Notes under the pieces: generated by a model
Seen by the model: only the letters and a program-made list of their open reading frames with translations
What the model was told of the DNA's origin: nothing
Database searches by the model: none
In this document: in pieces, positions 47,601 to 56,690 of the stretch
How positions within the stretch are numbered: the first letter of the stretch is position 1
Layout: the number at the start of each line of letters is the position of its first letter
Position numbers and translations under genes: made by a program
From: Prinsepia uniflora
Lineage: Eukaryota > Streptophyta > Magnoliopsida > Rosales > Rosaceae
Direction of reading: 5' to 3'
Length of the DNA stretch: 64,000 bases
Assembly: GCA_032719365.1 (NCBI GenBank)
Contig: CM064867.1
Location: 69,686,136-69,750,135, forward strand

Positions 47601-48217
47601 AGATTAGTCGACCCCAACTCCAACAGAGATGAGGAGGGCCTTTTATAAAAGACCAACTAACAACCACCACTGAGTCCACTTCCATCACCATAGGTTCTTG
47701 AGAGTAAACCGGAGTCGAAGCCGAAGACACTAAAATTGAATGGTCTAGGGATGAGGGCTTGACCAACCTATCAGGAACGGCTTCAAGTAAAGGCTCAGGG
47801 GCAGTAGTTGTGTGCACATGGGGAGTACTCGCCCGAACAACAACCTCAGAGGCTACAGGGGAGGGACAATTTGAGGTAGCTCGAAGATGAATCTTGTGCT
47901 TCGAAACCTTCTTGTCCTGTATATACTACTAAGGACATGTCGTCAGATGAATCATCCTACCCAATCAGATACCTCCCTCTTTTCATCCCTAAAGAGACAG
48001 AGCCAACAGGGGCCATAGGGGTAAGGACCGGCGAAGACTTTGCTAACGAAGAAGGGGAGCCTACTTCTTTACCCTTGATTGACGGTTTTTGCGAGGGACT
48101 CGGAGTATCTAGACCAAACAACAGAATGAATCAAAGGGTGCATGAGGTGCCATGATAAATGTAACTATTGATAAGAACAATAGTTACCGGGTGAGGTTGG
48201 GGAAGCAGTAGCCACAT
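44688..48217 (-). pseudogene. E5 antisense gene, C-terminal part
   Basis: Minus-strand sequence continues the antisense gene that starts near 55433. It reads as a hydrophilic, low-complexity middle (about 47820-47400) and charged coiled-coil-like segments (46260-46033 with RLQRKLDDLKSES.., and 44939-44700 with EKLFLQRLKGGLAALKVRIAKLKN). Frames are broken. Assignment rests on position and on the N-terminal part; similarity of this portion to any family is not established. Confidence 0.5.
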
Positions 48218-48353
48218 TATAATACCTGTGTCTTGGGAAGAATGGTGAGCAATCCCATATCGCTAGAGGAGGTAAAGGTGAAGTGCATTATATGTGTGAG
48301 CACGTATCATCATAGCATAAGGCCTTTTGGGAGCTCACTGGCTTTGGGTTTGG

Positions 48354-48430
48354 TTGGAACTCCAAAGTTATGCGAGTTTGGGCTAGAGCAATCCCAAGAT
48401 AGGTGGCCTAGTGGGAAGTTGTACATGAGT
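48354..48430 (+). other. 5S rRNA-like segment in Cassandra LTR 1
   Basis: It carries GAACTCCAAAGTTATGCGAG and further matches through the internal promoter region, but with more changes than LTR 2 (GGTGGCCTAGTGGGAAG in place of GGGTGACCT..GGGAA). It probably derives from a 5S gene and may once have driven RNA polymerase III transcription. Confidence 0.8.
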
Positions 48431-48705
48431 TCCCATAAACAAAATAGTGAGGGCTAGGCCCAAAGCAGAAAATATTGTGCTAAGGGGGTCAGGTCGTGAC
48501 AGAATGGTATTAGAGCTTGACCTCGACCGAAAGTGTGCTAGCGAGGGCGCTGGGCCCCAAGGGGTGGATTATAAGACCCGTGTCTTGGGAAGAATGGTGA
48601 GCAATCCCACATCGCCCGGGGAGAGAAAGGTGAAGTGCCTTATATGTGTGAGCACATATCATCCTAGCACGAGGAATTTTGGAAGCTCACTAGCTTTGGG
48701 TTTGG

Positions 48706-48782
48706 TTGGAACTCCAAAGTTAAGCGAGTTGGGGCTGTAGTAATCCTAGAATGGGTGACCTACAGGGAAATAGCACGTGAGT
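48706..48782 (+). other. 5S rRNA-like segment in Cassandra LTR 2
   Basis: GAACTCCAAAGTTAAGCGAG, AGTAATCCTAGAATGGGTGA and CCTACAGGGAAATAGCACGTG align in order with the A-box to C-box part of plant 5S rRNA. It is not a functional 5S gene, because the 5' half is missing. Confidence 0.87.
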
Positions 48783-48853
48783 TCCCAGAAACAAAATTGT
48801 GAGGGCTGGATCTAAAGCAGACAATATCGTGCTAGGGGGGACGGGTTGTGACA

Positions 48854-49836
48854 CACATTCATAGGTCTCTCCACAATTAGGTCTTCACTCGAGGGGCTGG
48901 TTAGAGTTACTGGATTTTCGACCCCCTCCACCATTCTGTTCCGAGATGGTGTAGATTAGGGTCATGGTCAGGCTAGGAAGAATGTCTGTTAGAGACCTAA
49001 GAACCTTAAACTGCAGCGCCGCAACTTCCTTCGATATCGTCCCAAAAGTATTGTTAAAATATGATGACATCCAAGAAAGAAAGGCATGTGTGTAGTCATA
49101 AATTACCTCGATGCCGAGGGGATACTAGATTTGTGTTTGGAAGAAAGATTTATGAATGGCTAGTGCCCCATCATCGGAAAACTTGTGGAGCCTAAAAGAT
49201 GTTCCGACGTTCATCCCTTTGATGTAGGGAACTGGGAATGCCTGTCAAAATCCAAATTGGAGGGCACAGAAGTTTGGCTGGTAGACTTCGAACTCAGCGT
49301 GCGTCTTAGAGTAACGATTCTCACCCTCTAGGAAGTCTCTTGGCAGCACACAGTTGAAGAAGTATCTTAGTACCAAGGTCTTGCAGTTTTGATTTTTGAT
49401 ATCTAGGTAGCAACCCGTATCAAACACGAGATAATAGAACTTCACGCTAACCTCCCAATGTTCTCTAAGACAAGACCTCAGTACATAAAAGAACATTAGG
49501 TAGTCTTGAGCGGAATAGGGCATAGTAGATAAGAGCATAGGTTGTTGTCTTGGGATAATCTCATTAAACAAAATTAGGGGCTTGACAACGGAGCTGCGGG
49601 AATGAAAAATTCAACCATGCTTGAATCATCCATAACGGTGTATTCAGAGGCTGCCTTGACTCAGGCTAACAAACAATGGTGTGCAGGAGGCTGTACATTT
49701 GGGTGAGGACAATGAGGTCTAATGACATACTATTAAGAAAAGCTAGGGCCTCAACAACTGGACCCTTTCATGGCCAGGACCTAGATAACTACTAGTTATC
49801 CCTATATTACGAAAATCAGACTCAGGCCTTAGATCC
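48854..49836 (-). pseudogene. E5 antisense gene, middle part
   Basis: On the minus strand a nearly open reading runs from about 49571 to 48900. A block with YQPNF..QFGF is followed, in one frame with a single TAG, by FPVPYIKGMNVGTSFRLHKF, ..DYTHAFLSWM and EVAALQFKVLRSLT. These resemble the C-terminal half of proteins encoded antisense in plant gypsy elements that carry a plant mobile domain. The gene is split by the copia element at 49836/54666 and by Cassandra at 48853/48218. Confidence 0.6.
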
Positions 49837-50088
49837 TGTAGAATTTCTGGAATGTTTTGTTTACATTAATAGCCGAAGGGCTTATTTATACAAGTCTGTG
49901 AGAGAGATAACTCAGAACAGTTATCTCTCTTTATCCAGAAATAACTTCCTAAAACTGTCTAGGTAACTAACTATGGACATCTGTCCGAAACCTGTCCTAA
50001 CTGTCTACATGTGTGTAAGTTGTACAAGTGTACTGTCAGATAAACCTAACTAGTGTATGCGGCTAGTGTATACATATATCATCTTACA
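49837..50088 (-). mobile_element. 3' LTR of Ty1/copia element (252 bp)
   Basis: TG..CA ends, and identical to 54414-54665 over all 252 bases as far as I can read. Preceded by GATCC (49832-49836), which recurs at 54666-54670 as the target duplication. It contains a perfect 12-bp inverted repeat AGAGAGATAACT / AGTTATCTCTCT with a 6-nt loop (49901-49930). Confidence 0.97.
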
Positions 50089-53000
50089 TCCCCCCGCAAA
50101 CGAGGCACCCCTTGGGTGACGAGTTTGGATGCAAGAGAGCCGTGTTTGTGAACAGAGAGGCCTTTGGTAAAAAGATCAGCAAGTTGTGCAGCAGAAGGGA
50201 CAAATTGGACTTTGTGAGTGCCTGAGGCAACTCGTTCTCTTAGAAAATGGTAGTCCAGTGCGATGTGCTTGGTGCGGGCATGGAACACTGGATTGCTGGT
50301 CATGTATTTGGTGCTGAGGTTGTCACAGTATAGAGTGATAGGCAGGGCTGGAAGAACACCTAGTTCGCGAAGTAGACTGAGTAGCCAGAGAGTATCTGCA
50401 CATGTATAGGCGAGAGCCCTGTATTCTGCCTCTGAACTGGAGCGAGAAACAGTCTTTTGTTTCTTCGCACACCACGATATTAGGGTTGAGCTAAGAAAGA
50501 TGCAGAAGCCTGTGATGAATCTTCTGGTGTCTTTGCAGCCAGCCCAATCTGCGTCTGAAAAGGCCTGAATACGGAGGGGAAATAGGGATTTAGTGATGTT
50601 GATTCCATGACCAAGAGTGCCTTTGAGGTACCGAATAATTCTTTTCACTGCTGTGAGATAGACATCAGTGGGGGCACTGAGGAACTGTGCAACTTGTTGT
50701 ACGGCATATGAGATGTCCGGGCGTGTGAGGGTTAGGTAGAGAAGGGCGCCCACTAGTTGTCTATATGCAGATGCATCCGTGAGGGGTTCACCAGTAGTGG
50801 TAGAGAGGACCTGTTTAGCAGCTACTGGAGTTTGAGCTGGTTTACACTCTGTGAGGCCACTGCGTTTCAGGATGTCCAAAGTGTACTTGGTCTGAGTGAG
50901 GTGGAGGCCAGTGGCAGTGGATGTGGCTTCAACGCCCAAGAAGTAGTGGAGGGGGCCTAGGTCTTTAATGGCAAAGGCATGAGCCATGGTTGTCATGAAG
51001 GAGGAGATAGCTGGCTGCGAGTTTCCTGTTAAAACAATGTCATCGACATAGAGAAGAAGATACATGATGGTAGAATCCTTACTGTAGACAAACATGGACG
51101 GATCTGCCCTGCTTTGTAGGAAACCATAGGTGAGGAGGAATTGGCGAAACCTATCAAACCAGGCCCTTGGGGCCTGTTTGAGGCCATAAAGAGCCTTATG
51201 AAGTCTGCAAACATGATTAGGATGAGAGGGATCTGTGAATCCAGGAGGCTGGACCATGTATACTTCTTCATTGAGGGTACCATGGAGAAAAGCATTGGTG
51301 ACATCTAATTGTCTGAGAGGCCAGTTTTGTGAGACGGCAAGGGCTAGAACTACCCGGATGGTGGGGGGTTTTACCACAGGGCTGAAGGTTTCAGTATAGT
51401 CAAGGCCTTCTTGTTGGTGAAACCCTTTGGCGACTAATCTGGCTTTGTAGCGTTCAATGCTGCCATCAGCATGTCTTTTAATCCGAAACACCCACTTGCA
51501 GCCAACAGGATTTGCATGTGGTGGTAAAGGAACAAGGGACCAGGTCTGTTGCTTCATTAAGGCATCATACTCATTTTGCATGGCTGCTGTCCATGTGGAG
51601 TGTTTAGAGGCTTGTTTGTAGGTTGTGGGTTCAATTTGGGAGGTATCAGCCAGGAAGGCTTGGGGAAGAGGGTATTTGGTGGCAAATAGAAGATGTCTAG
51701 ACTTGGAGATGCCTGCTTTGATGCGGGTGACCATTGGATGGATGTTAGGAGGCCGAGAGGTGGTAGAGACTAGGTGTGCAGGGGCTGGTTGGGCTGGGGA
51801 CAGGGTGGCTGGTGTAGTTGATTGTGGTGGGGTAGTGGGAGATACAGACCCGTCTGTGGAGGGGAGAGTTGGGGTACAGGATGTGTTGGATTCTGCAGCA
51901 GTTTCTGGTCGGGGGCTATGAGGGGGAGATGTAGGAGGGGGAAGAGGTGATGTGTGGGCTAGATTCTGTGAGGGAATAAGAGTAATAGGAATAAAGGAGA
52001 AATCTGAGGAAGAGGGGTTAGTAGAAGGAGTGGTATGAGTGGAAGGAAAGTGGTGTTCATTGAAGATGACATGCCTACTGATGTAGACACGTCCAGTGGG
52101 CATGTGGAGACACCTGTAACCAGCATGGTGTGGGCTGTAGCCTAGGAAAATGCAGTGGAGAGAGCGTGGTTCTAATTTATGTTGGGTGTATGGGCCTAGG
52201 TAGGGATAACAGGATGAACCAAATACACGAAGAATGTGGTAAGGAGGTTGACGGCCATGTAAAGTGTAGTAAGGGGTGGACCATTTTAGGACTGGTGTAG
52301 GTAGCAAATTGATTAGAAAGACAGCAGTGGAGACAGCCTCTGCCCAATAAGAATAGGGCAGACCAGCAGTGAGGAGTAAGGTTCTGCCCATTTCAGAGAT
52401 GTGCCTGTGTTTGCGTTCTGCGAGGCCATTCTGTTGGGGTGTGTGTGGACAGGAGAACCTGTGAAGAATGCCGTGTTGGTGACAGAGTTCTTTAAAGGCA
52501 TTATTGTCAAATTCCTTGCCACCATCACTCTGAAATTGCTTGATGGTGGTAGAGAATTGTGTTCTGACATATTTTAGGAAATTGGAGAAGTGAGAAAAGA
52601 CCTCAGATTTGAGGCGCATTGGAAAAATCCAGGTGTACCTGGTGTAGTCATCTGTAAAGAGAACATAGTATCGAAATCCAGAAACAGAGGGGACAGGGGA
52701 CATCCATACATCCGAGTGAATGAGATCAAACGATTTTATTGATTTGTGTACAACAGGAGTAAAAGACAAACGAGTCGATTTTCCTAAGGCACAACTATTA
52801 CAAAAGCTGAATTTATTTAAGTTAGCAGCAGGATTGAGTAGATGTTGAGACGCCAAGACTTGAAGGACTTGATGAGAGGGATGACCTAATCGACTGTGCC
52901 ACAGAGATGGGGAACTGGTGGACAGCAGGGCGTGCGGTGGGAGTGATTCTTGTGGTTGGATGGGATACAAACCCTCTCTACATGGGCTCTGAAACAGAAC

Positions 53001-54353
53001 AGCTTGTGTGTGTAAGTCCTGAATGATAAAGTGAGATGGGAAGAATGTGATACTAACTTGCTGGTCCTTAGTAAATTGTGCCACAGATAATAGGTTTTTA
53101 CGAATGGCGGGGACATGGAGTACATCAGAGAGGTTAAACTCATAGTGTCCAGAAGAGAAGTTGACATTACCAGTGTGATGGATTGGGAGAGTTTCTCCAT
53201 TTCCAACCATGACATTATCATTGGAAGAAGGTGGAGTTGAGCGGGGAGGGGCGGGTAGGAGTGTCATGTGATGGGTGGCACCACTATCGGGGTACCAATT
53301 AGGATCAGCAGCAGGGGCCAGATGAAGACCAGCAAAGGCTTGACTGAGGTCGTGGTCATTGGATTGGTTGAGTTGCGAGCATTGGGCGGCAATGTGTCCA
53401 TGTCGATTGCAAGACCAGCACTGTGGGCCAGGTGGACGGTTAGGAAGGTTGGGGCAGGGGCCAAGGATGCCTGCAGAAACAGTTGGGTTAGAGGGGCGGG
53501 GAGGACCCCTGCGAAAGGAGGCCCTGGAATTGCGGAAGGATCTTGTGCCACGGTTGTATTGGGGACGCCCGCGAGTGTAGTAGGCACTGGCATAGGGTTG
53601 TGGTGCAGGTTGAGGAGAAGCAGCATACATGGCTGTGGGAGGAACTGCTACGGCTGGATGTGCAGTGGCAGTCTGTTGGGCTTCAAAAAAGAGCAATCTG
53701 GCTCTTAGGTCAGAAAAGGGAGGCAAGGGTGGGAAATTTAGCATGGCTGTGACAAGCATGTTGTATTCAGGACCTAGTCCACGAAGAACAGCCGTGACTA
53801 GGTCAGTAGATGAGAATGGTTCATTGATGGCAGCAAGGGAGTCTGCCAAGGATTTGGCTTGAGTGAGGTATTCCGAAATGGTTTTATGTCCCTTGGTGAG
53901 GGACATTAATTGGAACCGGATATTTGTGGCATTGGCAAGGGATTGCTGAGAGAAGTTGCGACGGAGACATTCCCAAATGTCTCTTGAAGTATTGAGTCCA
54001 ACAACTTGTGACAGGACTGGTTCAGTTAGGGTGGCACGGAGGAGACTGATCAAAGTTTGATCAATCTGAAACCACTGGGTATAGGCAGGATTCGGCAGAG
54101 GAACAGAAGGGGAAGTGAGAACAGATTCAGAACCTTCAGATTGAGGGGAAGCAATGGCAGGGGTTTGGGGTGGCAGAGTAGGGGAGGGAGGAGGGTGAGT
54201 TCCATCAATGAAACGCCAGTAACTGTGACCAATGAGGAAGGGTTTGATCTGGCTTTCCCAAAGAAGATAGTTGGTCTCATTGAGTTTGACAGAGACCAGG
54301 TTTGAAACTTGGTTAGGGGAGATTGAAGGGGAAGAACAAGAGTCAGACGCCAT
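50079..54353 (-). CDS. Intact Ty1/copia gag-pol polyprotein (1424 aa)
   Basis: A single uninterrupted frame encodes gag, protease, integrase, reverse transcriptase and RNase H in copia order. Visible landmarks: gag with copia-type LNETNYLLWESQI (about residues 24-36), zinc knuckle C-x2-C-x4-H-x4-C at 312-325, protease DSG at 356-358, integrase zinc finger H486/H491/C518/C521, DD35E residues D548, D610 and E646, RT box YVDD at 1102-1105, RNase H with D1267, E1308 and D1344. The size and short LTRs fit an Ale/Retrofit-like lineage; that lineage call is tentative. The ATG lies only 60 bp from the 5' LTR. The TGA stop is at 50081-50079, inside the 3' LTR, so the C-terminal codons are read through the PPT. 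Confidence 0.97.
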   Translation of the reverse strand: MASDSCSSPSISPNQVSNLVSVKLNETNYLLWESQIKPFLIGHSYWRFIDGTHPPPSPTLPPQTPAIASPQSEGSESVLTSPSVPLPNPAYTQWFQIDQTLISLLRATLTEPVLSQVVGLNTSRDIWECLRRNFSQQSLANATNIRFQLMSLTKGHKTISEYLTQAKSLADSLAAINEPFSSTDLVTAVLRGLGPEYNMLVTAMLNFPPLPPFSDLRARLLFFEAQQTATAHPAVAVPPTAMYAASPQPAPQPYASAYYTRGRPQYNRGTRSFRNSRASFRRGPPRPSNPTVSAGILGPCPNLPNRPPGPQCWSCNRHGHIAAQCSQLNQSNDHDLSQAFAGLHLAPAADPNWYPDSGATHHMTLLPAPPRSTPPSSNDNVMVGNGETLPIHHTGNVNFSSGHYEFNLSDVLHVPAIRKNLLSVAQFTKDQQVSITFFPSHFIIQDLHTQAVLFQSPCREGLYPIQPQESLPPHALLSTSSPSLWHSRLGHPSHQVLQVLASQHLLNPAANLNKFSFCNSCALGKSTRLSFTPVVHKSIKSFDLIHSDVWMSPVPSVSGFRYYVLFTDDYTRYTWIFPMRLKSEVFSHFSNFLKYVRTQFSTTIKQFQSDGGKEFDNNAFKELCHQHGILHRFSCPHTPQQNGLAERKHRHISEMGRTLLLTAGLPYSYWAEAVSTAVFLINLLPTPVLKWSTPYYTLHGRQPPYHILRVFGSSCYPYLGPYTQHKLEPRSLHCIFLGYSPHHAGYRCLHMPTGRVYISRHVIFNEHHFPSTHTTPSTNPSSSDFSFIPITLIPSQNLAHTSPLPPPTSPPHSPRPETAAESNTSCTPTLPSTDGSVSPTTPPQSTTPATLSPAQPAPAHLVSTTSRPPNIHPMVTRIKAGISKSRHLLFATKYPLPQAFLADTSQIEPTTYKQASKHSTWTAAMQNEYDALMKQQTWSLVPLPPHANPVGCKWVFRIKRHADGSIERYKARLVAKGFHQQEGLDYTETFSPVVKPPTIRVVLALAVSQNWPLRQLDVTNAFLHGTLNEEVYMVQPPGFTDPSHPNHVCRLHKALYGLKQAPRAWFDRFRQFLLTYGFLQSRADPSMFVYSKDSTIMYLLLYVDDIVLTGNSQPAISSFMTTMAHAFAIKDLGPLHYFLGVEATSTATGLHLTQTKYTLDILKRSGLTECKPAQTPVAAKQVLSTTTGEPLTDASAYRQLVGALLYLTLTRPDISYAVQQVAQFLSAPTDVYLTAVKRIIRYLKGTLGHGINITKSLFPLRIQAFSDADWAGCKDTRRFITGFCIFLSSTLISWCAKKQKTVSRSSSEAEYRALAYTCADTLWLLSLLRELGVLPALPITLYCDNLSTKYMTSNPVFHARTKHIALDYHFLRERVASGTHKVQFVPSAAQLADLFTKGLSVHKHGSLASKLVTQGVPRLRGDVR
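50089..50096 (-). other. Polypurine tract of the copia element
   Basis: The minus strand reads CGGGGGGA directly next to the 3' LTR. It is also coding sequence for the last residues of the polyprotein. Confidence 0.85.
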
Positions 54354-54401
54354 AACAGGAAGGGAGATTGAAGGGATCGGTTTATGGTGGTCAGACTTGG
54401 T

Positions 54402-54413
54402 GCTCTGATACCA
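54402..54413 (-). other. Primer binding site of the copia element (initiator tRNA-Met)
   Basis: The minus strand reads TGGTATCAGAGC immediately after the 5' LTR, with no spacer. Confidence 0.95.
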
Positions 54414-54665
54414 TGTAGAATTTCTGGAATGTTTTGTTTACATTAATAGCCGAAGGGCTTATTTATACAAGTCTGTGAGAGAGATAACTCAGAACAGTTA
54501 TCTCTCTTTATCCAGAAATAACTTCCTAAAACTGTCTAGGTAACTAACTATGGACATCTGTCCGAAACCTGTCCTAACTGTCTACATGTGTGTAAGTTGT
54601 ACAAGTGTACTGTCAGATAAACCTAACTAGTGTATGCGGCTAGTGTATACATATATCATCTTACA
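54414..54665 (-). mobile_element. 5' LTR of Ty1/copia element (252 bp)
   Basis: Identical to the 3' LTR at 49837-50088. It carries a minus-strand TATA box (54460-54467) and the 12-bp inverted repeat (54478-54507). Followed by the target duplication GATCC. Confidence 0.97.
54460..54467 (-). promoter_or_regulatory. Probable TATA box of the copia LTR promoter
   Basis: TATAAATA on the minus strand, inside the 5' LTR and about 47-54 bp from its inner end. It is the only good TATA match in the LTR. Confidence 0.55.
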
Positions 54666-55433
54666 GATCCCCCTCTGAATCATAAGGGGATGAGGCATCG
54701 AGAAATGGATAAAAGATATTGAAATTATAGGCGATGGCTCTAACTGTCTCAGGATTCAACACTTTGGATGAATGTGGATCAGTGAACATGCTAGTAAAAT
54801 TATCAATCTGGCCGAAACGGTTTAGGCAGAAAAGTACGGCCAAGTCAAGCAGGGTTGGGTTTATGACCAACGTCGAAATTGAACTTGTTGGTACTATAAT
54901 TCCAAAAAACATATAGCAGCGCTAATCAGATTTACATCAAGAGCAGTGGGCAAGTTAGACAAACTCACTAGGTTAAACACTCCTTCAAGCCAAAGTTCGT
55001 CGTGGTATAGCCCTTTCATTCCTCGTGACCCACTTCAGGAAGTGGCCGAAGATTTTAGACTTCCTACCGGAGGGAAATAGATGAACCCATCCCGAGTGGA
55101 CATCATTCTAGGGGAAATTAGGTCGTTGATAGATGGGATAAGCCTGGAGCTCAAGCAGAACATCGTAGAGCAAACCAGCTTCCTCTGGCACCTGACCATG
55201 CTAGCACGATCCTAGAACATAATGGTGGTCAGAATCCGAAGGAAGAATGGGTCAACGGGCGATATGGCTCTCCATTTCATAAACCTGGAGAACATCACAT
55301 GCAAGAAAGCGACAATTTTTGAAGTTTTTTCCCCTAGAAATCCATGGAGTCTTGGGAGTTGGCACATCCCCTTAATTAGGAGAAGAGGAGGAGTCGACTG
55401 GGGATTTCTCTTTCTAGGCTTTTTGGGGAGCCA
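54666..55433 (-). pseudogene. E5 antisense gene, N-terminal part (plant mobile domain-like)
   Basis: The likely start is ATG at 55433-55431 (MAPQKA, then TAG). Downstream on the minus strand are protein-like blocks in shifting frames: GFIYFPPVG, then GLYHDELWLEGVFNLVSL with LDVNLISAAICF, then NPTLLDLAVLFCLNRFGQID. The pattern of a short helix, a [FW]-N-x-S-T-N-like loop and NPTLLDLAVL resembles the plant mobile domain found in plant cellular proteins and in antisense genes of some Ty3/gypsy elements. At least two frameshifts and several stops are present. Family assignment is by pattern recognition only. Confidence 0.55.
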
Positions 55434-55647
55434 TGTTTCGTGGTTGGCTTTGGCAAATAGAAATAGTTTCAGGAAATTAGAAAATAAAGGTGGCGACTTG
55501 TTCGAAGGATGAATTGCAAATGGTTTAAACAGCCAAAAACCCCAAGTTGGCTAAAAAGGGCTCGACATGAGTGAAGAATTGGGTGAAGGAGCGAGCGTGT
55601 GAATTTAAAATATTTTATAATCAAAACATTTCAAATTCAAGGGGCAA
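55434..55647 (+). mobile_element. E5 3' untranslated region up to the PPT
   Basis: Non-coding stretch between the antisense gene start and the 3' LTR. It contains GGTGGCGACTTG, a sort of block common before Tat LTRs, and ends with the purine-rich AAGGGGCAA at about 55639-55647. Confidence 0.5.
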
Positions 55648-56690
55648 TGTTTACGTCCGAAAAAATCCCCTCTAAGCCAACGACAACGACCATGGAAATT
55701 AAAGGCCCAAAACAGAGAAACAAGCCCAGCCCGAGTAACTTCGAGCATGTAGAAGAAGAAAGCATAGGCAGTGCTGACAGACCCGAAGAAAAAAGAGGCA
55801 AGATGGAGCATTTCAATAGAAGAAAGGCAGCATGGGACCCATATGGGACCCGACTCGGCAAGTTGAGAGCTTCTTCGCCGCCTATAAATAGAGAACATCC
55901 CAGCTTCTCAAAGGACCGACAATCAACCAATCAAACTCAAAAATTGATCCCCATCAATTTCTGAACCTATGAATACCTTTAATCAAAGTTTCATGATTTA
56001 AAAAGGCTAGCCTTTGTGGCAAAAACTTCTTCTTTCCACCTAAGAAATCAAGATGCAGCTTCTCTTCTCACCCCTGCGAGGCATTTATGCAACTGCCTAA
56101 TCATCTTTCTGATCGCTCCAATAGCAACGTCATAATGGTTGGCTTCATCTCTTTGCATTAACCTTATTTCTGTTCACTCAATGTCATAAGAGTTGCCATA
56201 TTTCAGCCTGCTAGTTCCTAGATTGTCGATCGAGGTTTGTAGAAGATTAACCTTCTTTTTTACTATTTAGTGTCATAAGAGTTAATTATATCGACTATCG
56301 GCTCACAAAAAGTCATTGTGACTACCGGCTCACGGAAAGTCACCGATTACCAAACCATGGAAAGTTATTCCGACTATCGATTTGCGGAAAGTCATCCCAA
56401 CTGCCAACTCATAGCCAGTCACTAAAGAACTCAAACTTCATTTTCGACGTCTTTCCGTCCCTTTTGAGTACCGTCTCTGTCATCTCATGTACTGATACTT
56501 TTAAGCTGATGATTTCTAGGATGAATGAAAATGAAATAATTTACTTTTCTGTACTTTTAAATTCAGTTGTTATTCAATTGCAGTACTTTTACATTCATGT
56601 ACTAATACTTTTACATTCTTATAAGTTAATTTCCATTTGCAGCTTATCAAATATCTTATGCTTTGTCTAGCTGCTAATACTTCTAGAGTA
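55648..56690 (+). mobile_element. 3' LTR of Tat-type element E5
   Basis: The start TGTTTACG after a purine tract is the most plausible boundary. 56145-56640 matches the 5' LTR fragment at 18226-18750. The right end is not sharply defined; similarity fades near 56640-56690. The frame of 121 codons at 55599-55964 overlaps the LTR and promoter and is not supported as a gene. Confidence 0.65.
55883..55890 (+). promoter_or_regulatory. Probable TATA box of the Tat 3' LTR
   Basis: TATAAATA in the context CGCCTATAAATAGAGAACA, about 235 bp into the LTR. This is typical of plant LTR promoters. Confidence 0.5.

Larger units (their letters stand above)
48218..48853 (+). mobile_element. Cassandra-type TRIM retrotransposon (636 bp, TSD CACAT)
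   Basis: Two 284-bp LTRs (48218-48501 and 48570-48853) flank only 68 bp with a PBS (TGGTATTAGAGC at 48505-48516) and a purine-rich CCAAGGGGTGGA. The flanking duplication CACAT is at 48213-48217 and 48854-48858. Each LTR carries a segment like the 3' half of plant 5S rRNA, the hallmark of Cassandra. The LTRs differ at many positions and both start TA rather than TG, so the copy is old. There is no coding capacity, as is normal for the family. Confidence 0.93.

Noticed and set aside
48354..48782. Possible functional 5S rRNA genes
   Set aside because: Only the 3' half of 5S is present and it lies inside TRIM LTRs with TSD, PBS and PPT, so it belongs to Cassandra.
55599..55964. 121-codon plus-strand frame as a host gene
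   Set aside because: It overlaps the Tat PPT, LTR start and TATA box, lacks any domain and is of biased composition.
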